Shown in pieces: positions 10,545-21,309 of a stretch of DNA of 64,000 nucleotides (positions within the stretch are counted from its first letter, which is position 1; each line of letters begins with the position of its first letter). The notes under the pieces were generated by a model, which ran no database searches, was not told the origin of the DNA, and saw nothing but the letters and a program-made list of their open reading frames with translations. Location of the stretch: assembly GCF_041146395.1 (NCBI RefSeq), contig NC_090989.1:241790843-241854842 (forward strand), in the 5' to 3' direction. Position numbers and translations under genes: made by a program. This stretch comes from Eulemur rufifrons (lineage: Eukaryota; Chordata; Mammalia; Primates; Lemuridae).

Positions 10545-13500
10545 ACACATATTTTATTTTAATATTTGCTTTTGAAAAAAGATTTGGATGAAGCTGACAC
10601 TAGTAATTTTAGAAAAATAAGTTTTAGTTAATAATTTAGAATATTCCGGAATAAAAGTGGACAATAATGGTACATTTATATTTGAATATTTCCAGTATAA
10701 ACTGTGTGTTTGGCTTAGCTAGTAGAGTTATTTAACACACAGTAACACGTCCATTATTCTTAAATACATAGTTATCATTTCTACTTTAATAAATTTTGCA
10801 AAAAAAAATTCCAGCAACTATGATTAGTATAACAAACACTGTCTTCAACAGGAAGATTTACTTTTAAAGTAAATATGTTTTCTAAATTAGTCTTAACAGT
10901 TATAATTAGCTTTCTAATTTCATTGGTTTCTTTTTGACAATGTATTCATTTAAATTTAAAGGAAATGTAGAACGTTAGCTTTGAACAATTACTAAATACA
11001 TTTATCAAAAGGAAACGGAATCTTTCAAATGTTTTGATCATCTTTGTCATTACTTATGATTTACAGCCATTTCTCAAGAAGCTGAAAACCTCCAAGCACC
11101 AAGGATAAAAATTATCTTAAAGATTTAGTTCTTCAAAAAATAATCTAGTTGCTTAGTCTTTTAGTTAATATCTCTTTCCATTGTCTTTCCATATATTCTT
11201 CTTTTGTCTCTAAAAATATTTTCTGTCACTTCTGGTTAAAAAATCATAAACCACTAAGAGAAAATATCTTTTGGTTAATTTAATATTTAATAAGATTAAT
11301 ATGCCTTATTAAATTTTACCTCTTTTATATAAAACTAGAAACTTGCTTCCAGAGGTTAAAAAGTTATGACAAAATTCTAATTCTTTGATTATCAGAAGCA
11401 CTTAGAAAACTACTTACCACATATCAGTCCAGATACAAGCTTACAATTTTTTACCTGGAATTACAATTCAGCTGTTCTTCATAACTACCACTTAATTTGC
11501 ATACACATATTCATTTCAAAAGTGAATTAATGTTAGCTTTCATTTTCCAAAATAATCCTTATCCCAATTCCAAAAGTGAAAATAAATAATTAAGCAACCT
11601 AGAATTTTATCATTGTTAGGGTGCTGGGAAACCTGCAGCAGTATTATAAAATTATTAAAGTCATGCTGCAAGCTGGGGTTTACTTGCTTGTTTTATTTTT
11701 TCCAAATTTAATCTACTTCCACTCTCATTCATAAAAAGGAAACCAGTTTTGGGTCATAACACAGAATATGTAAAAGAAATGTCAAGTGACAACATCACCA
11801 GTGACTTGAAAATCACTCTAGTTAAAAGCTAGTTAAATCCTAATTTAAAAGGCTTCATTTACTTTATGTATATTTTACCATAGAGAGCTCACACTTTTAT
11901 TGCTTTAGTCCACTGCTTCTTATTTGAGCCTTTTTTTATTAAGTCAATGAAGTTGAGATAAGCAGGAAAAGGTGAGGTTTAAAGAAGAAAAAAATTACCA
12001 GAACCCCACAGGAATATCATTTGACAATAACTTTATGACTGTAATTTCTACTTAAGTATGCACTGTAATTAAAAAATCTCAGGGTATTTTACTTAGTAAG
12101 ATCTTATCAATTTGACTTTTGGGGGATCAATTCTTTGCTTACATTCAAACCTTGCACTCCAAAGTTTCACCTCATATACTACAAGTTTCTAGAGTGGGAC
12201 TTTCTGAGATGATTTCTTTATCTTATTTTATACATATCGAATTTACTAATGTGGCCAAAGTCCACCTGAAATTTGATAGAGATAAGTTAAGACGTCAGTT
12301 ATCACATGACATTGGTTTTTAGACGAAGTTCTTTTTCCTTTCCTGCTACCCTTCTCAGAATCAAAATTACTTCTAAGCAAAGAACTTAGACTTAAAACAC
12401 AAGGAAGAAAATCTAACACAGAATTACCTCAGCAGAAGTGGAAGAACTTTTATATTACCAATAGTATACCATCTTGGTCACTTTTAAGATTTACCATTTT
12501 ATTGTACTTTTCCCCTCTTCCAAATTATAGAGGCACTGTAGAAGTAAATCACACATATACACAAAACCCCACAGAATTACAATGCAAACTATAAATAATT
12601 AAAAATAAGTGGAAAAAGTTAAATGCATTATTGAGCCACCGTCCTCTACATGCTACCCACTCTGGAGGATTACAATCAAATCAAACTCTCTCTCTCTTTT
12701 ATTCCCCTGCCCCCATTAGGTTGAAAGCAGTTTGAATAAGGCTACTGCCTATACACAAATGGCACCAATTTTCCCATTTGGGTATAAGTCTTTTAACTTC
12801 AGCTGTTATGCCCCTGGCAAGGAAGTGGAGCTGAACTGAACAAGACTAAAAGATTTCGTGGGTTTGGTTTGCTGTGGATCATGAAGTTGGCTTTGCAAAT
12901 GGCAGAGATGACTACTCTCTTCTCCGCTACTGCTAACTCACAGGAATCAGTGTAAAAGTGCTGTGGGGAATTAGACGCTCAGAACTTCTCTTCTGGCTCG
13001 GAAGTCATGTGGACACAGGCTTATCGGGCAGAACTATGATCAACCCACGTAGCTGGTTTTATTAATTTTCTCTAGACAATCTTTCGTCTCTCAGTACCCG
13101 ATCCTTTGTCAGAGGCAGCACAAATACAAAAATGAAAACTAGTCCACAAAATGTTTAGCATCAATGTCCCCAAGGTCAATATAAATGACATTTTTCCCCT
13201 GCTAAAAGTGTAATTTTTAATTAATATAACTATTATTTTATTCATAGGATTGGTGCTATTTGGGCAGTGCTCTTAAATGGAAATTATTTAATTAATTTTT
13301 TATAACACACTTAATTTATAAATTGGCTTCAAATGTTGAAAAGCTTGGAAGCTGGTACTCAGACAATAGAGAGTAGGTTTTATATTTGATAAAGCCATGA
13401 TTAGGGATTTTTCAAATGATTTTTTTTTTCCTGGTATCTGCTGTATTTTAGTACACCCAATAACTACATACTGGCTAAAAGGTCAATTACAAAATAAAGT

Positions 13501-15684
13501 AGAAAGTGCTAGGGAGTCTGAAAGTAAATTTTGATCCCAGATTCTTCTTTTTCATCCTCTCTCCATTGCAAACCAATAAACATATACACCAAAATCATAC
13601 TTGGATTTTTTTCCCCTTCATCTTAACTCTCCCCAAAATTCTTTTAATCATTTTCTGGACTCCTCCCCACATAAGATGTGAAGAAAAATGTCTCGATTTT
13701 CACAAATAAAGTACATTAGAGCATTTATATTGTACTAGTGAAATAACTGATATACATTCTACACACTTATTTGTATTTAAAAAGATGATACTGTTAAAAA
13801 GTCCTCAGTGAAAATACAGTTTATAATACAAAGATCAAATTTCACTGTTTCTTACTTAAGATTAACCTATTCTAGATTCAACAAGTGATTTTCTTCTATT
13901 CTATAGAAATGTTTTAACAGAAAATAAACTTTCTCACTCCTATAAAAATTTTTTAAACACTTGGGAGATTCCTCCTAAGGAAATAGTTGTGAAATACATC
14001 GAGAAATTGTTAAAACATAATTATCAATTATTTGTTAATTTATGTTACTAAAAGAACTATGAAAAACATTATTTTCTAAGAATCATACCATTATATGTAT
14101 TCTACAATGTCTTTAAAAACCGATTTTATCTTAAAGCTAGATTTCATCCCTAACATGTTAATAATCAGGGCTTGCATCTATTGCTTTTTTTCAGTTTAAA
14201 TTTGTTAAGAGACCTCACAATGCTTATATGTTACAGCTACCTACGTATATACAATGCAGAACAACTATGTAGCAGTTATATGAAAAATTTAATGACATCT
14301 GTCATTAAATGTCAATGTCCCAAGTAAAACACATTATCTACAAAAACCTATTACTGAAGAAAAGAATTGTTAAAGTAAATGAAGCATTTTTAATTATCCC
14401 AAATATGTAGCAACCAAATTGAACTATAGCTTCAATTTTAAGGCAAATCAAAATTATTTTTTCTTAATCTGAGGAAAATGCATAAAAATTCTTCTATTTT
14501 ATCCAGTTCAATACTGTTTCACTTGAGGATTTGAGATTTACAAGTGTGCATTCTCCTTAAAATTATAAAATACAATACACAATTTTATGCTCTTTTACTT
14601 TTACTTCCTCAAGTATTTTTATAGCTTCTAGAATGTCTAGTTATTAACTTTACAAAAAGTTACCCTTCAATTTCTTTCCACTTCCACGTAAAAAAATGTT
14701 CAAATACAAAGCATTTTATACTTCCCTTCTCATTTAAAATTCCAAAAAAAGCCAACAGTACACATTATCAGTCAAGCACTTTGTCTCTGATATACTCTTC
14801 AGAATTTACACTGAGGACTGTGTAAAACCAAATTTTCACCTCTCAAAGAGCTTCTTGATTTCTCCCCATATTTACCTATCATGTAAGCAATATCCACATG
14901 TACAATAAAATCCTAATATGGTATAAAGAAGATATAAACATAAGCTGATAATTCCATAAAGTATAATTCTGTTAACATAAACACAAATCAAAAATTTCTA
15001 TTTGGGGCCCAAAATTCAACTTAAGATGATTTTTATATCTTAAGATTAAAGAAGTTTCCCAATTTTCATGAGATTTTGTTCCAACTTAGGACAAAAAGGG
15101 AGAGGAGGAACTACAGTTCTTTCGTGTGGACTTAAGTCACTGTATTTTTACTTTTTTGCCTTAAAAAGAAGATAAAGTTCTCACCGAAGAATTAACCTCT
15201 GGAGACACTGAAATAACCAAGATTAGACTTAAAAAATAACTTAAAGGTCAGTCCCCTCACCAAACACAAAACTGGGCCACAAAGAAACCTAAAAGTTGGC
15301 TGTCATTTTGAAATCAAATTTTTACCAACTCAAGCAAAATTTCCTTAAAACAAAGTACAAAATAGAATGTTGCTTAAATTTCTGCCCATGAGAGAAACAT
15401 TTTAATGCAGCAGTAATAAACTCCAGAGTAAAAACAGGATCATTTTCGTAATTTCACTTCAAAGCTGCCACGATTTCAATAAGGAAGTTGAAAGGCCCGA
15501 TTCTAGAAACCAGAGGTCCCCGGACAGCGAGGGGTGTCGGGCCACAGCATCAGCTCCAACCCAGGGTGTAGGTCTTGAGCTGTCATTCTTAGTCCTAGTA
15601 CCACTAGTGCAGGGACAAAAAACGCTCCCCCAAGAAGCCTTAAGGAATTACTTTTGCCCAAGTTTTCCTTGACTTCTCCCTTAC
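10545..15684. other. AT-rich stretch with no recognised repeats, next to the CpG island
   Basis: Over 5 kb without an Alu, L1, MIR, L2 or MER element that I can recognise, in contrast to the flanking DNA. No frame exceeds about 70 codons and none has a recognisable domain. It lies just downstream (in minus-strand sense) of the presumed first exon, so it would be intron 1. Such a stretch could hold conserved regulatory elements, but nothing in the single sequence proves this. Confidence 0.5.
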
Positions 15685-15920
15685 CAAAGCCGCAGTAAGT
15701 GAACGTTTCCGTTGTGTGTGTGTGCGTGCGTGTGTGTGTGTGTGTGTGTGTGTTTCCATGACTGCCATTGTCTCGCTGGAGGATCGGAGGCTCTTTTAGG
15801 GGAAGTACTGCTGAAAGAAATCAGGATTTTACAGAATATCATTGTCCCAGATGTACGGAGCGAAAACAAACTCTAATCCTACTGGGTATGGGTTTACATC
15901 GCACTCCTAATTTCCCTTCA
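15685..15920 (-). other. Weak candidate second (non-coding) exon
   Basis: On the minus strand, a pyrimidine-rich stretch ending 'CGTCCCCTCTTACAG' forms a plausible splice acceptor, with the exon starting at 15920. A possible donor, TTTG|GTAAGG, ends it at 15685. This would give a 236-nt exon between the stronger donor at 16332 and the rest of the putative intron. It contains the (TG)n run, and a 62-codon frame starts at 15869. Splice-like sites are common by chance, so confidence is low. Confidence 0.15.
15713..15752. repeat. (TG)n microsatellite
   Basis: Forty bases of TG with two CG interruptions, about 400 bp from the CpG island on its presumed downstream side. It could be length-polymorphic and Z-DNA prone. 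Confidence 0.95.
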
Positions 15921-16331
15921 CTGTAAGAGGGGACGCAGAGTAAGTTTTAAAGTGACAGTAATTCCAAATGGTAAATGGGCTCAACTCAAACATCGCTGGT
16001 TGAAAGCGCTCGTCCCCAACACGCTCTTGGACACATACAGTTCCTTCTCCACGGTTTAGGAACAGGGAGCGGACTTGTGACTTTGGATTTTGTGCCAGGA
16101 TAACAACCTGAGATTTGGGCAAGAGGCGTCCTGCGAAGAGCCAGGGCCGCCGGCGCTCCGGGATGCGCCGGACCCGGCCGCAGCATCCTCGCTCGGGTGT
16201 CGCGGCCGCCGGCTCCGACCCGGGAGCGGCCGACCGGCCGTGTGCCCAGGCCCTGAAGCCTCCTCAACTCCGCGAGGGACGCGCCCCGGCCCCGCTCCCC
16301 GCGCAGCAGGACCGACGCTCTCCTGGCTTAC

Positions 16332-16770
16332 CTGCGGGTCCGGGTAGCAGGGCAGAGGCGCTCCCCGGCCGGGCCCGGGCGCCCGCACAGGGGCCGCATC
16401 CCGACTGCCACCCCCAGTCCCGGCCGCTCTCTGGCCGCCGCCTAGCAGCTCCCGCCTGGGACCAGGCGCGGCCCCCCAGCTGGCGCGGGCGCCGCGGCCG
16501 GGGACGCGCGTCTTTCTCCTCCAGGCGCCGGACGTGGAACCTGCGCGCTCCTGGCCGCGCCCCAAGTTATGCGCAGGTCGAAGCCGCTCACGAAGCTCCT
16601 CCCGGGAGGCCGTACCCGGCCCCGAGCTCCTAGTCCAGGTTCCCGGCAGGGGCGGGCGGGAGTGGACGGTCCCGCACCTCCGCGCCATCCACACCTGCCG
16701 CCGCCCGGGCCGCCGGCGCCGCGGCTCCGCCCCGACTCCGCCCCTCGCCCGTCCCCCGGCTCCCGCCGCC
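16332..16770 (-). other. Probable first exon of an unidentified minus-strand gene
   Basis: The minus strand reads GACCCGCAG|GTAAGCC, an excellent splice donor with the exon ending at 16332. The transcription start is not visible. I set it near the GC boxes and (CCG)n run, so the 16770 boundary is a guess. A frame beginning at the ATG at 16694 stays open for exactly 121 codons to the donor (phase 0) and runs on into the intron to 16056. The predicted peptide is Arg/Gly/Pro-rich without a domain I recognise, so the exon is more likely 5' UTR. I could not match it to a known gene. No coding exon was found to its left inside this window, which fits a long first intron. Confidence 0.5.
16725..16744 (-). 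promoter_or_regulatory. Paired GC boxes (Sp1/KLF-type)
   Basis: Two copies of CTCCGCCCC, the complement of the classical GC box GGGGCGGAG, start at 16725 and 16736. They are 11 bp apart, about one helical turn, so both would face the same side of the DNA. Their position upstream of the minus-strand donor fits core promoter elements. Confidence 0.6.
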
Positions 16771-16783
16771 GCCGCCGCCGCGG
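16763..16783. repeat. (CCG)6 trinucleotide run
   Basis: Six CCG units followed by CGG inside the CpG island. Short CCG/CGG runs are common in 5' UTRs and can be length-polymorphic. Confidence 0.9.
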
Positions 16784-17204
16784 AAAAGAGGGGGAGGAAA
16801 GAAGCACCGGGACCCGGGAGCTGGAGCGGCCGAGCTGCGCCTCCTTCCTCCGGCCGGGGCGGGACCCAGGTCTCTCCACCGCCTCGCAGCTCCCGAGTGC
16901 CGGAATTTGGTGGGGGAAGCGGCAGCCACTACACTCGCTTTAGCCGCGGCGGCCTTTTGCGGGTGGGAGCATCTCGCAGACGGTCAGAGCTAAGGGAGAG
17001 GGTGCCCACCTGCGTGAGCCGGAGCTCCCCGGTGCACTCTCCCAATCCAAACTTAGCAAACTGAACAGCGGAAGTGCCTCCTAGTTGGGCCCCTGCATTT
17101 GTAGGGGTCTTCTAAAAACGTGTCGGGTAGCACGGGCCCCATGGTACAACTGGCGTTTGGGCAAGAGAGGGTGTCCCTCCATCTGGAGTGACCTCTTGTA
17201 TCAG

Positions 17205-17560
17205 CAATCCTGTCTGTGCTTCGAGGCCTATCTCAGATGCCATCTCCACGAAATTTTTCCAGGTGCCCACCCGTGCCCGGATTTGATTTCGTCCTCTTTT
17301 AGACAGCTTGGGCGCTGTGAACCTTTCTACTGGCCCTTCCTCTCTCTGGTTGAGAGCGTCTTGTGAAATGCAGTGGGCCATCTCTAAACACATTAGTTAT
17401 TTTTATTGTACTATGTGAATTCATGTGCAGTTTTATAGTATACAAGCAGAGAGAGTTATGCTTTCCTAATCCTTTCCACTTGGGTTTAAATTCCTTGAAG
17501 ACAGGCCGTAAGTTGACCATCTCTGGAAGTTTGCAAGTAAATACTGAGCACTACTACATG
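17205..17560 (+). mobile_element. Probable L2 LINE 3' fragment
   Basis: The order of landmarks recalls an L2 3' end: 'CAGATGCCATCTCCACGAAA', a middle section, 'AAATTCCTTGAAGACAGGCC', and the tail 'AATACTGAGCACTACTACAT'. It is very diverged. The overlapping 93-codon frames on both strands (17085-17366 and 17112-17393) are not called as genes. Confidence 0.4.
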
Positions 17561-20500
17561 GTAGAGTGATCTGATCAAATGACCTAGCCGGAAATTCTGG
17601 CGGTCCTACTCACCTATGTCCGCTGCAAGGTCAGCATAGCGCCTTTCTCGTGGATGTAGGAGGGGAAAAACTGTAATTATCTGTGTGAATTTAATTAACT
17701 TTTGGCAAAGGTCAGTCTACCACCAAGAAAAATCTTACAGGTGGTAGGGATGAAGCAAGGTTCGTTGTGGTATTTTATCAATGGTGAAATATCTCTCCTT
17801 GTAAGAAATCATTTATTCAACCAAAATGAAATATATTAATCAGATGTTCCCTAATAAGCTGGTACTCATTTCCTTAGCCAACTGGTGAAAAGATAAGTCA
17901 CATGCGTTGATTTAGTACATAAATTGCATTCGCATGAGCACTTGAGCCCAAGGACTACATGAAAGATTCAAGTTTAAAATTTTCTGTATAAAGTACGGTT
18001 GAATAAAGTATGTTTGTACTATTTCCTACACTTAAATATATGTTTTGAGTGGAGAGGTCAGTAGCATTTAATGGTTAATAGTATTACGTAAACAACAGCT
18101 AGGAATCATTACACCTCAGCTTGGAACAGGTTTAATTGGTGAACTCCACTTTAAAGAACTGAGAAATCTCAAACCATCTTAACTACCTTGACCAAGAAAT
18201 AAGGAACAAAAATTAACCAGGTTCTTGCTATGAAAATATTCCCGAAAAATTTGAAAAATGAATTTTTGAAATTTATTTTCACAGTATAAAGAGAAAAGTA
18301 AATATTTTGCAAATCAAGAAAAATGTGCCTTAAGATATGAAAGACTGAGAACCTTAAAAAGGGCCAAGTGTTTTTTAAAAATGCAATTAGTGAAAACTAG
18401 TCATAGAAAACTCAAAATTTAAAGCATTCTTTGAAGTGAAAAATAATTACTCTAAATTTATCATGGAAAACATAATATCATCAAACTTAAATAGATGTTT
18501 TAAACATCATGATTCTGTGGGTAAAAAAGGTTTCAATATATGTGAGTTCCACTAGGCAAGACTTTGTCCAAAGTCCAATAGGAAAAGAAATTTGAATAAA
18601 CAAGTATAAGCATTTCATTTATGGAACATATTTTTAAGCTTTTATACAGAAGCCGAAAATAATATAGAAAAGATTATATAATTGCTTAACCAAAATTATA
18701 TATCATAATATGATAAATACAAAAGAGCCAAAAAAGGGATAATTCACCTCAAATAGTAAATATCAATCCAAAACAAACCTATCTTAAGCCCATAGAAACA
18801 GAATTATTTTTTTAGACTTCAACTGAGGCAAACAAACTGTTTGCCCTGAGACAAAAACACATACTATCACAGTAAACCCAGAGTTAACAGAACACAGCCA
18901 TAAATGGCCCACATCGCAAACCACACAGGCATCTGCAGCTTAAACTATCAAAGGGGCTTGCCCAGGGTACTTCGCATACAGCTCTCTGTTCAAATTTACT
19001 TCATGATAAGGACAGCATTGTCTGAAATTTGAGAATTTCCTCCTCAATCTTTACCTGCAAGGCAAAGATGAACCACTACTCACTTTCAAGTTCCTAAAAA
19101 TGAACAAATAAGCCAAAATTTCTCCCAACATCTAAATTACTTCCAAATATATTACTTACAAAGGTTAATTTATTGTTTTAGTGATTAATAATTTCTGCAC
19201 TTTAAAATTTGTTCTGTGTTACTTATCACATCTTTACACATCTACTGGCAATCAAGGACTTTCAGAAGAGAGTGGAATACAACCTTTATTTCATTTAAAA
19301 TTTAAATATATATATTTGAGATATATGTTTGTGTGCGTGTGTGAGTATATATATGTGTGTGTCATACACACACAAATGAAGCACAGGACAGGAAAAGCCA
19401 AAATAGCTTTTACTTTTTTCAAAAACAAATATTTACAATAATTACAAAACAAATCATTAACAGAAAGTATAGAAAATATGCTTTCTATTTCATTTTTAAT
19501 TTACTTATTTAGACTTTTTTCCCCACATAAATCTAAATCATGGTGATTATTATTAGTATTATTTTTAAACATTAAAGTGGTACAAGAGGTGTGGGAAAGA
19601 ATTTTTTAGAGGCCTCTGTCATCCTTCAGTTAGCAGATAATTTCAGTTTAAGTGATTTATCTTTGATGACATTGACAAATATTTTTAATATTTTCTTTTT
19701 ACTGAAAAACCTTGCTAAAAAGGCAACACAACAGATATCTATGCAAAATATTAATATCTACTAAAACTATATGGTATGTGAATATCTGACATTATTTTAA
19801 AATGTTTCATAATTAGAATAAAAAATGAAATAAATAAAATATAACAATGGTAAATAAAACACTGAAATAATTTAAAAATTATTTGTGATTCTCCTTTTAT
19901 TCTTATACAACCTTTAACACTTTAAGAATTTAAGTGGACTATGTTTCATTTGTAGACTTTTTTTATAGCTGAAATTTCATGCCTGCTACTTTCAAATAAT
20001 ATAATTCTAGCTGTGAAGAGAGAGGTGAGAAGGAAGTATTTTTGGTGCAGGTAGAAAAGGGAAAAATGAATATTTCCCACAGAAACAATGCCATGCTTTT
20101 CAAAATAAATATTGTAGGTAAAAAAGGAACATGCTGAAAATGTTATATGACATTGTATCTTTTATGTTTAGAATGTTTAAAATGTTTAGAATGTTATTTT
20201 GAATGGTAATGTTATTTTCTTTAAACATTTAGTCAAAAACAGAGGTTTTATTTCACCTAACTTCCGTAAAGTAGAAATATTAATAGTAAAATAAATATTT
20301 AGATTATAAAAAAATTGAATGTGAAAAAATTAGCTACATTCTGTTTTGTTCCTTGTATGATTTTTTTATAAAAACATTTATAGAAAACCATGGTTTTCAT
20401 TCCCTTAAAAATGAATGACATATTCTTGGATTGTACAATTGCTTTAGACACACATACATTTATTAAATGCTAAATCAGCTTCCAGAATTTTCAACCTGCC

Positions 20501-21200
20501 CATTCAGCCCTCATTTTAGGAACTGTCACGAAACTTTTCTTAACTGAAAATGTAATCAGCAACATCATCCGCTTAAAAAAAAACTCATGAGTTGTTAACA
20601 TACAGAAAGTTAATCTCTGGCTCAGAGATAAATCTTTCTTTCTGATCAATGGTATTGTTCATCTTTGAATCGTTCATATTTTGAAGAATCAAAGGATGTC
20701 AGTACTTATAAGGGAGAATGGGAATTCTCAACTCTAACACACAGTGGGGTGATATTGATATATCAACATGGGCTTTGCATCCATTTTTAGGTTGTGCTAG
20801 TGTAATTTTCAGTACTCTCTGATTCCATCACTTGCTCCTTGCTTGAAAGCAAGTGAATGCAATGTTTTTAATAACCTTAAATTTGCTCTAATTTAAAGAG
20901 ATAAATTATTCATACACATTACTTGTAACCCACTTCACAACTCATAGACACATCAAAATGTTAACTACCACAGAAGTAGATAGAGAACTATTTAATACCA
21001 AATCCCAATCACTCTTAGTTTTATTTTAAGGAAAAAAGTCAGTTTACTCTCTCTTACCCAACACCCTGGTGATGGCTTCCTGTTTGTGTGAGTTTAGGCT
21101 GTAGCTGAGTGGTGAGATGGAGGAGAACAAGGATATGTATGAGAGGAAGCTGAAGGGGCTGCACCGAAGTGCTTTGCAGTAGAGGTATAGAACTGGGTCT
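17561..21200. other. AT-rich stretch with no recognised interspersed repeat
   Basis: About 3.6 kb upstream of the presumed promoter with no Alu, L1, MIR or L2 that I can recognise, apart from a dinucleotide tract near 19.3 kb. Frames are short, the longest being 86 codons at 19181-19441, which runs into the simple repeat. No gene is seen. Confidence 0.45.
19305..19374. repeat. (TA)n/(TG)n tract with a small inverted repeat
   Basis: Alternating pyrimidine-purine DNA: TA steps, then TG steps, then TA and TG again. At its right end TGTGTGTGT (19354-19362) and ACACACACA (19366-19374) form a perfect 9-bp inverted repeat around a CAT spacer. Confidence 0.85.
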
Positions 21201-21204
21201 TACA

Positions 21205-21305
21205 CTCAGTAAGTATGCTCCATAGACCATCAGCATCAGCACCACCTAGGAACTTGTTAAAAATGCAAAATCCTGGGTCCCATCCCAGACCTACTGAATC
21301 TGAAT
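21205..21305. mobile_element. MER5/MER3-type hAT-Charlie fragment
   Basis: Landmarks are 'CATCAGCACCACCTAGGAAC', 'TTGTTAAAAATGCAAAATCC' and 'CCCAGACCTACTGAATCTGA', which match the small hAT-Charlie MER5/MER3 group. The right half is decayed. Confidence 0.7.
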
Positions 21306-21309
21306 ACGC

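Larger units (their letters stand above)
16110..17000. promoter_or_regulatory. CpG island promoter region
   Basis: About 900 bp rich in G+C and CpG inside otherwise AT-rich DNA, dense from about 16140 to 16860. It contains GC boxes, a (CCG)n run and no obvious TATA box, which is typical of a housekeeping or developmental gene promoter. A good minus-strand splice donor lies inside it. Several long frames overlap on both strands (16056-16694 minus, 16442-16879 minus, 16115-16633 plus, 16534-17064 plus), as expected from a shortage of AT-rich stop codons. I do not take them as separate genes. A divergent plus-strand transcript is possible but no convincing plus-strand donor was found. Confidence 0.92.

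Noticed and set aside
16056..17064. Several long overlapping frames on both strands of the CpG island
   Set aside because: High GC content removes stop codons in all frames. The peptides are low-complexity Arg/Gly/Pro/Ala sequences. Only the frame ending at the 16332 donor was kept for comment.
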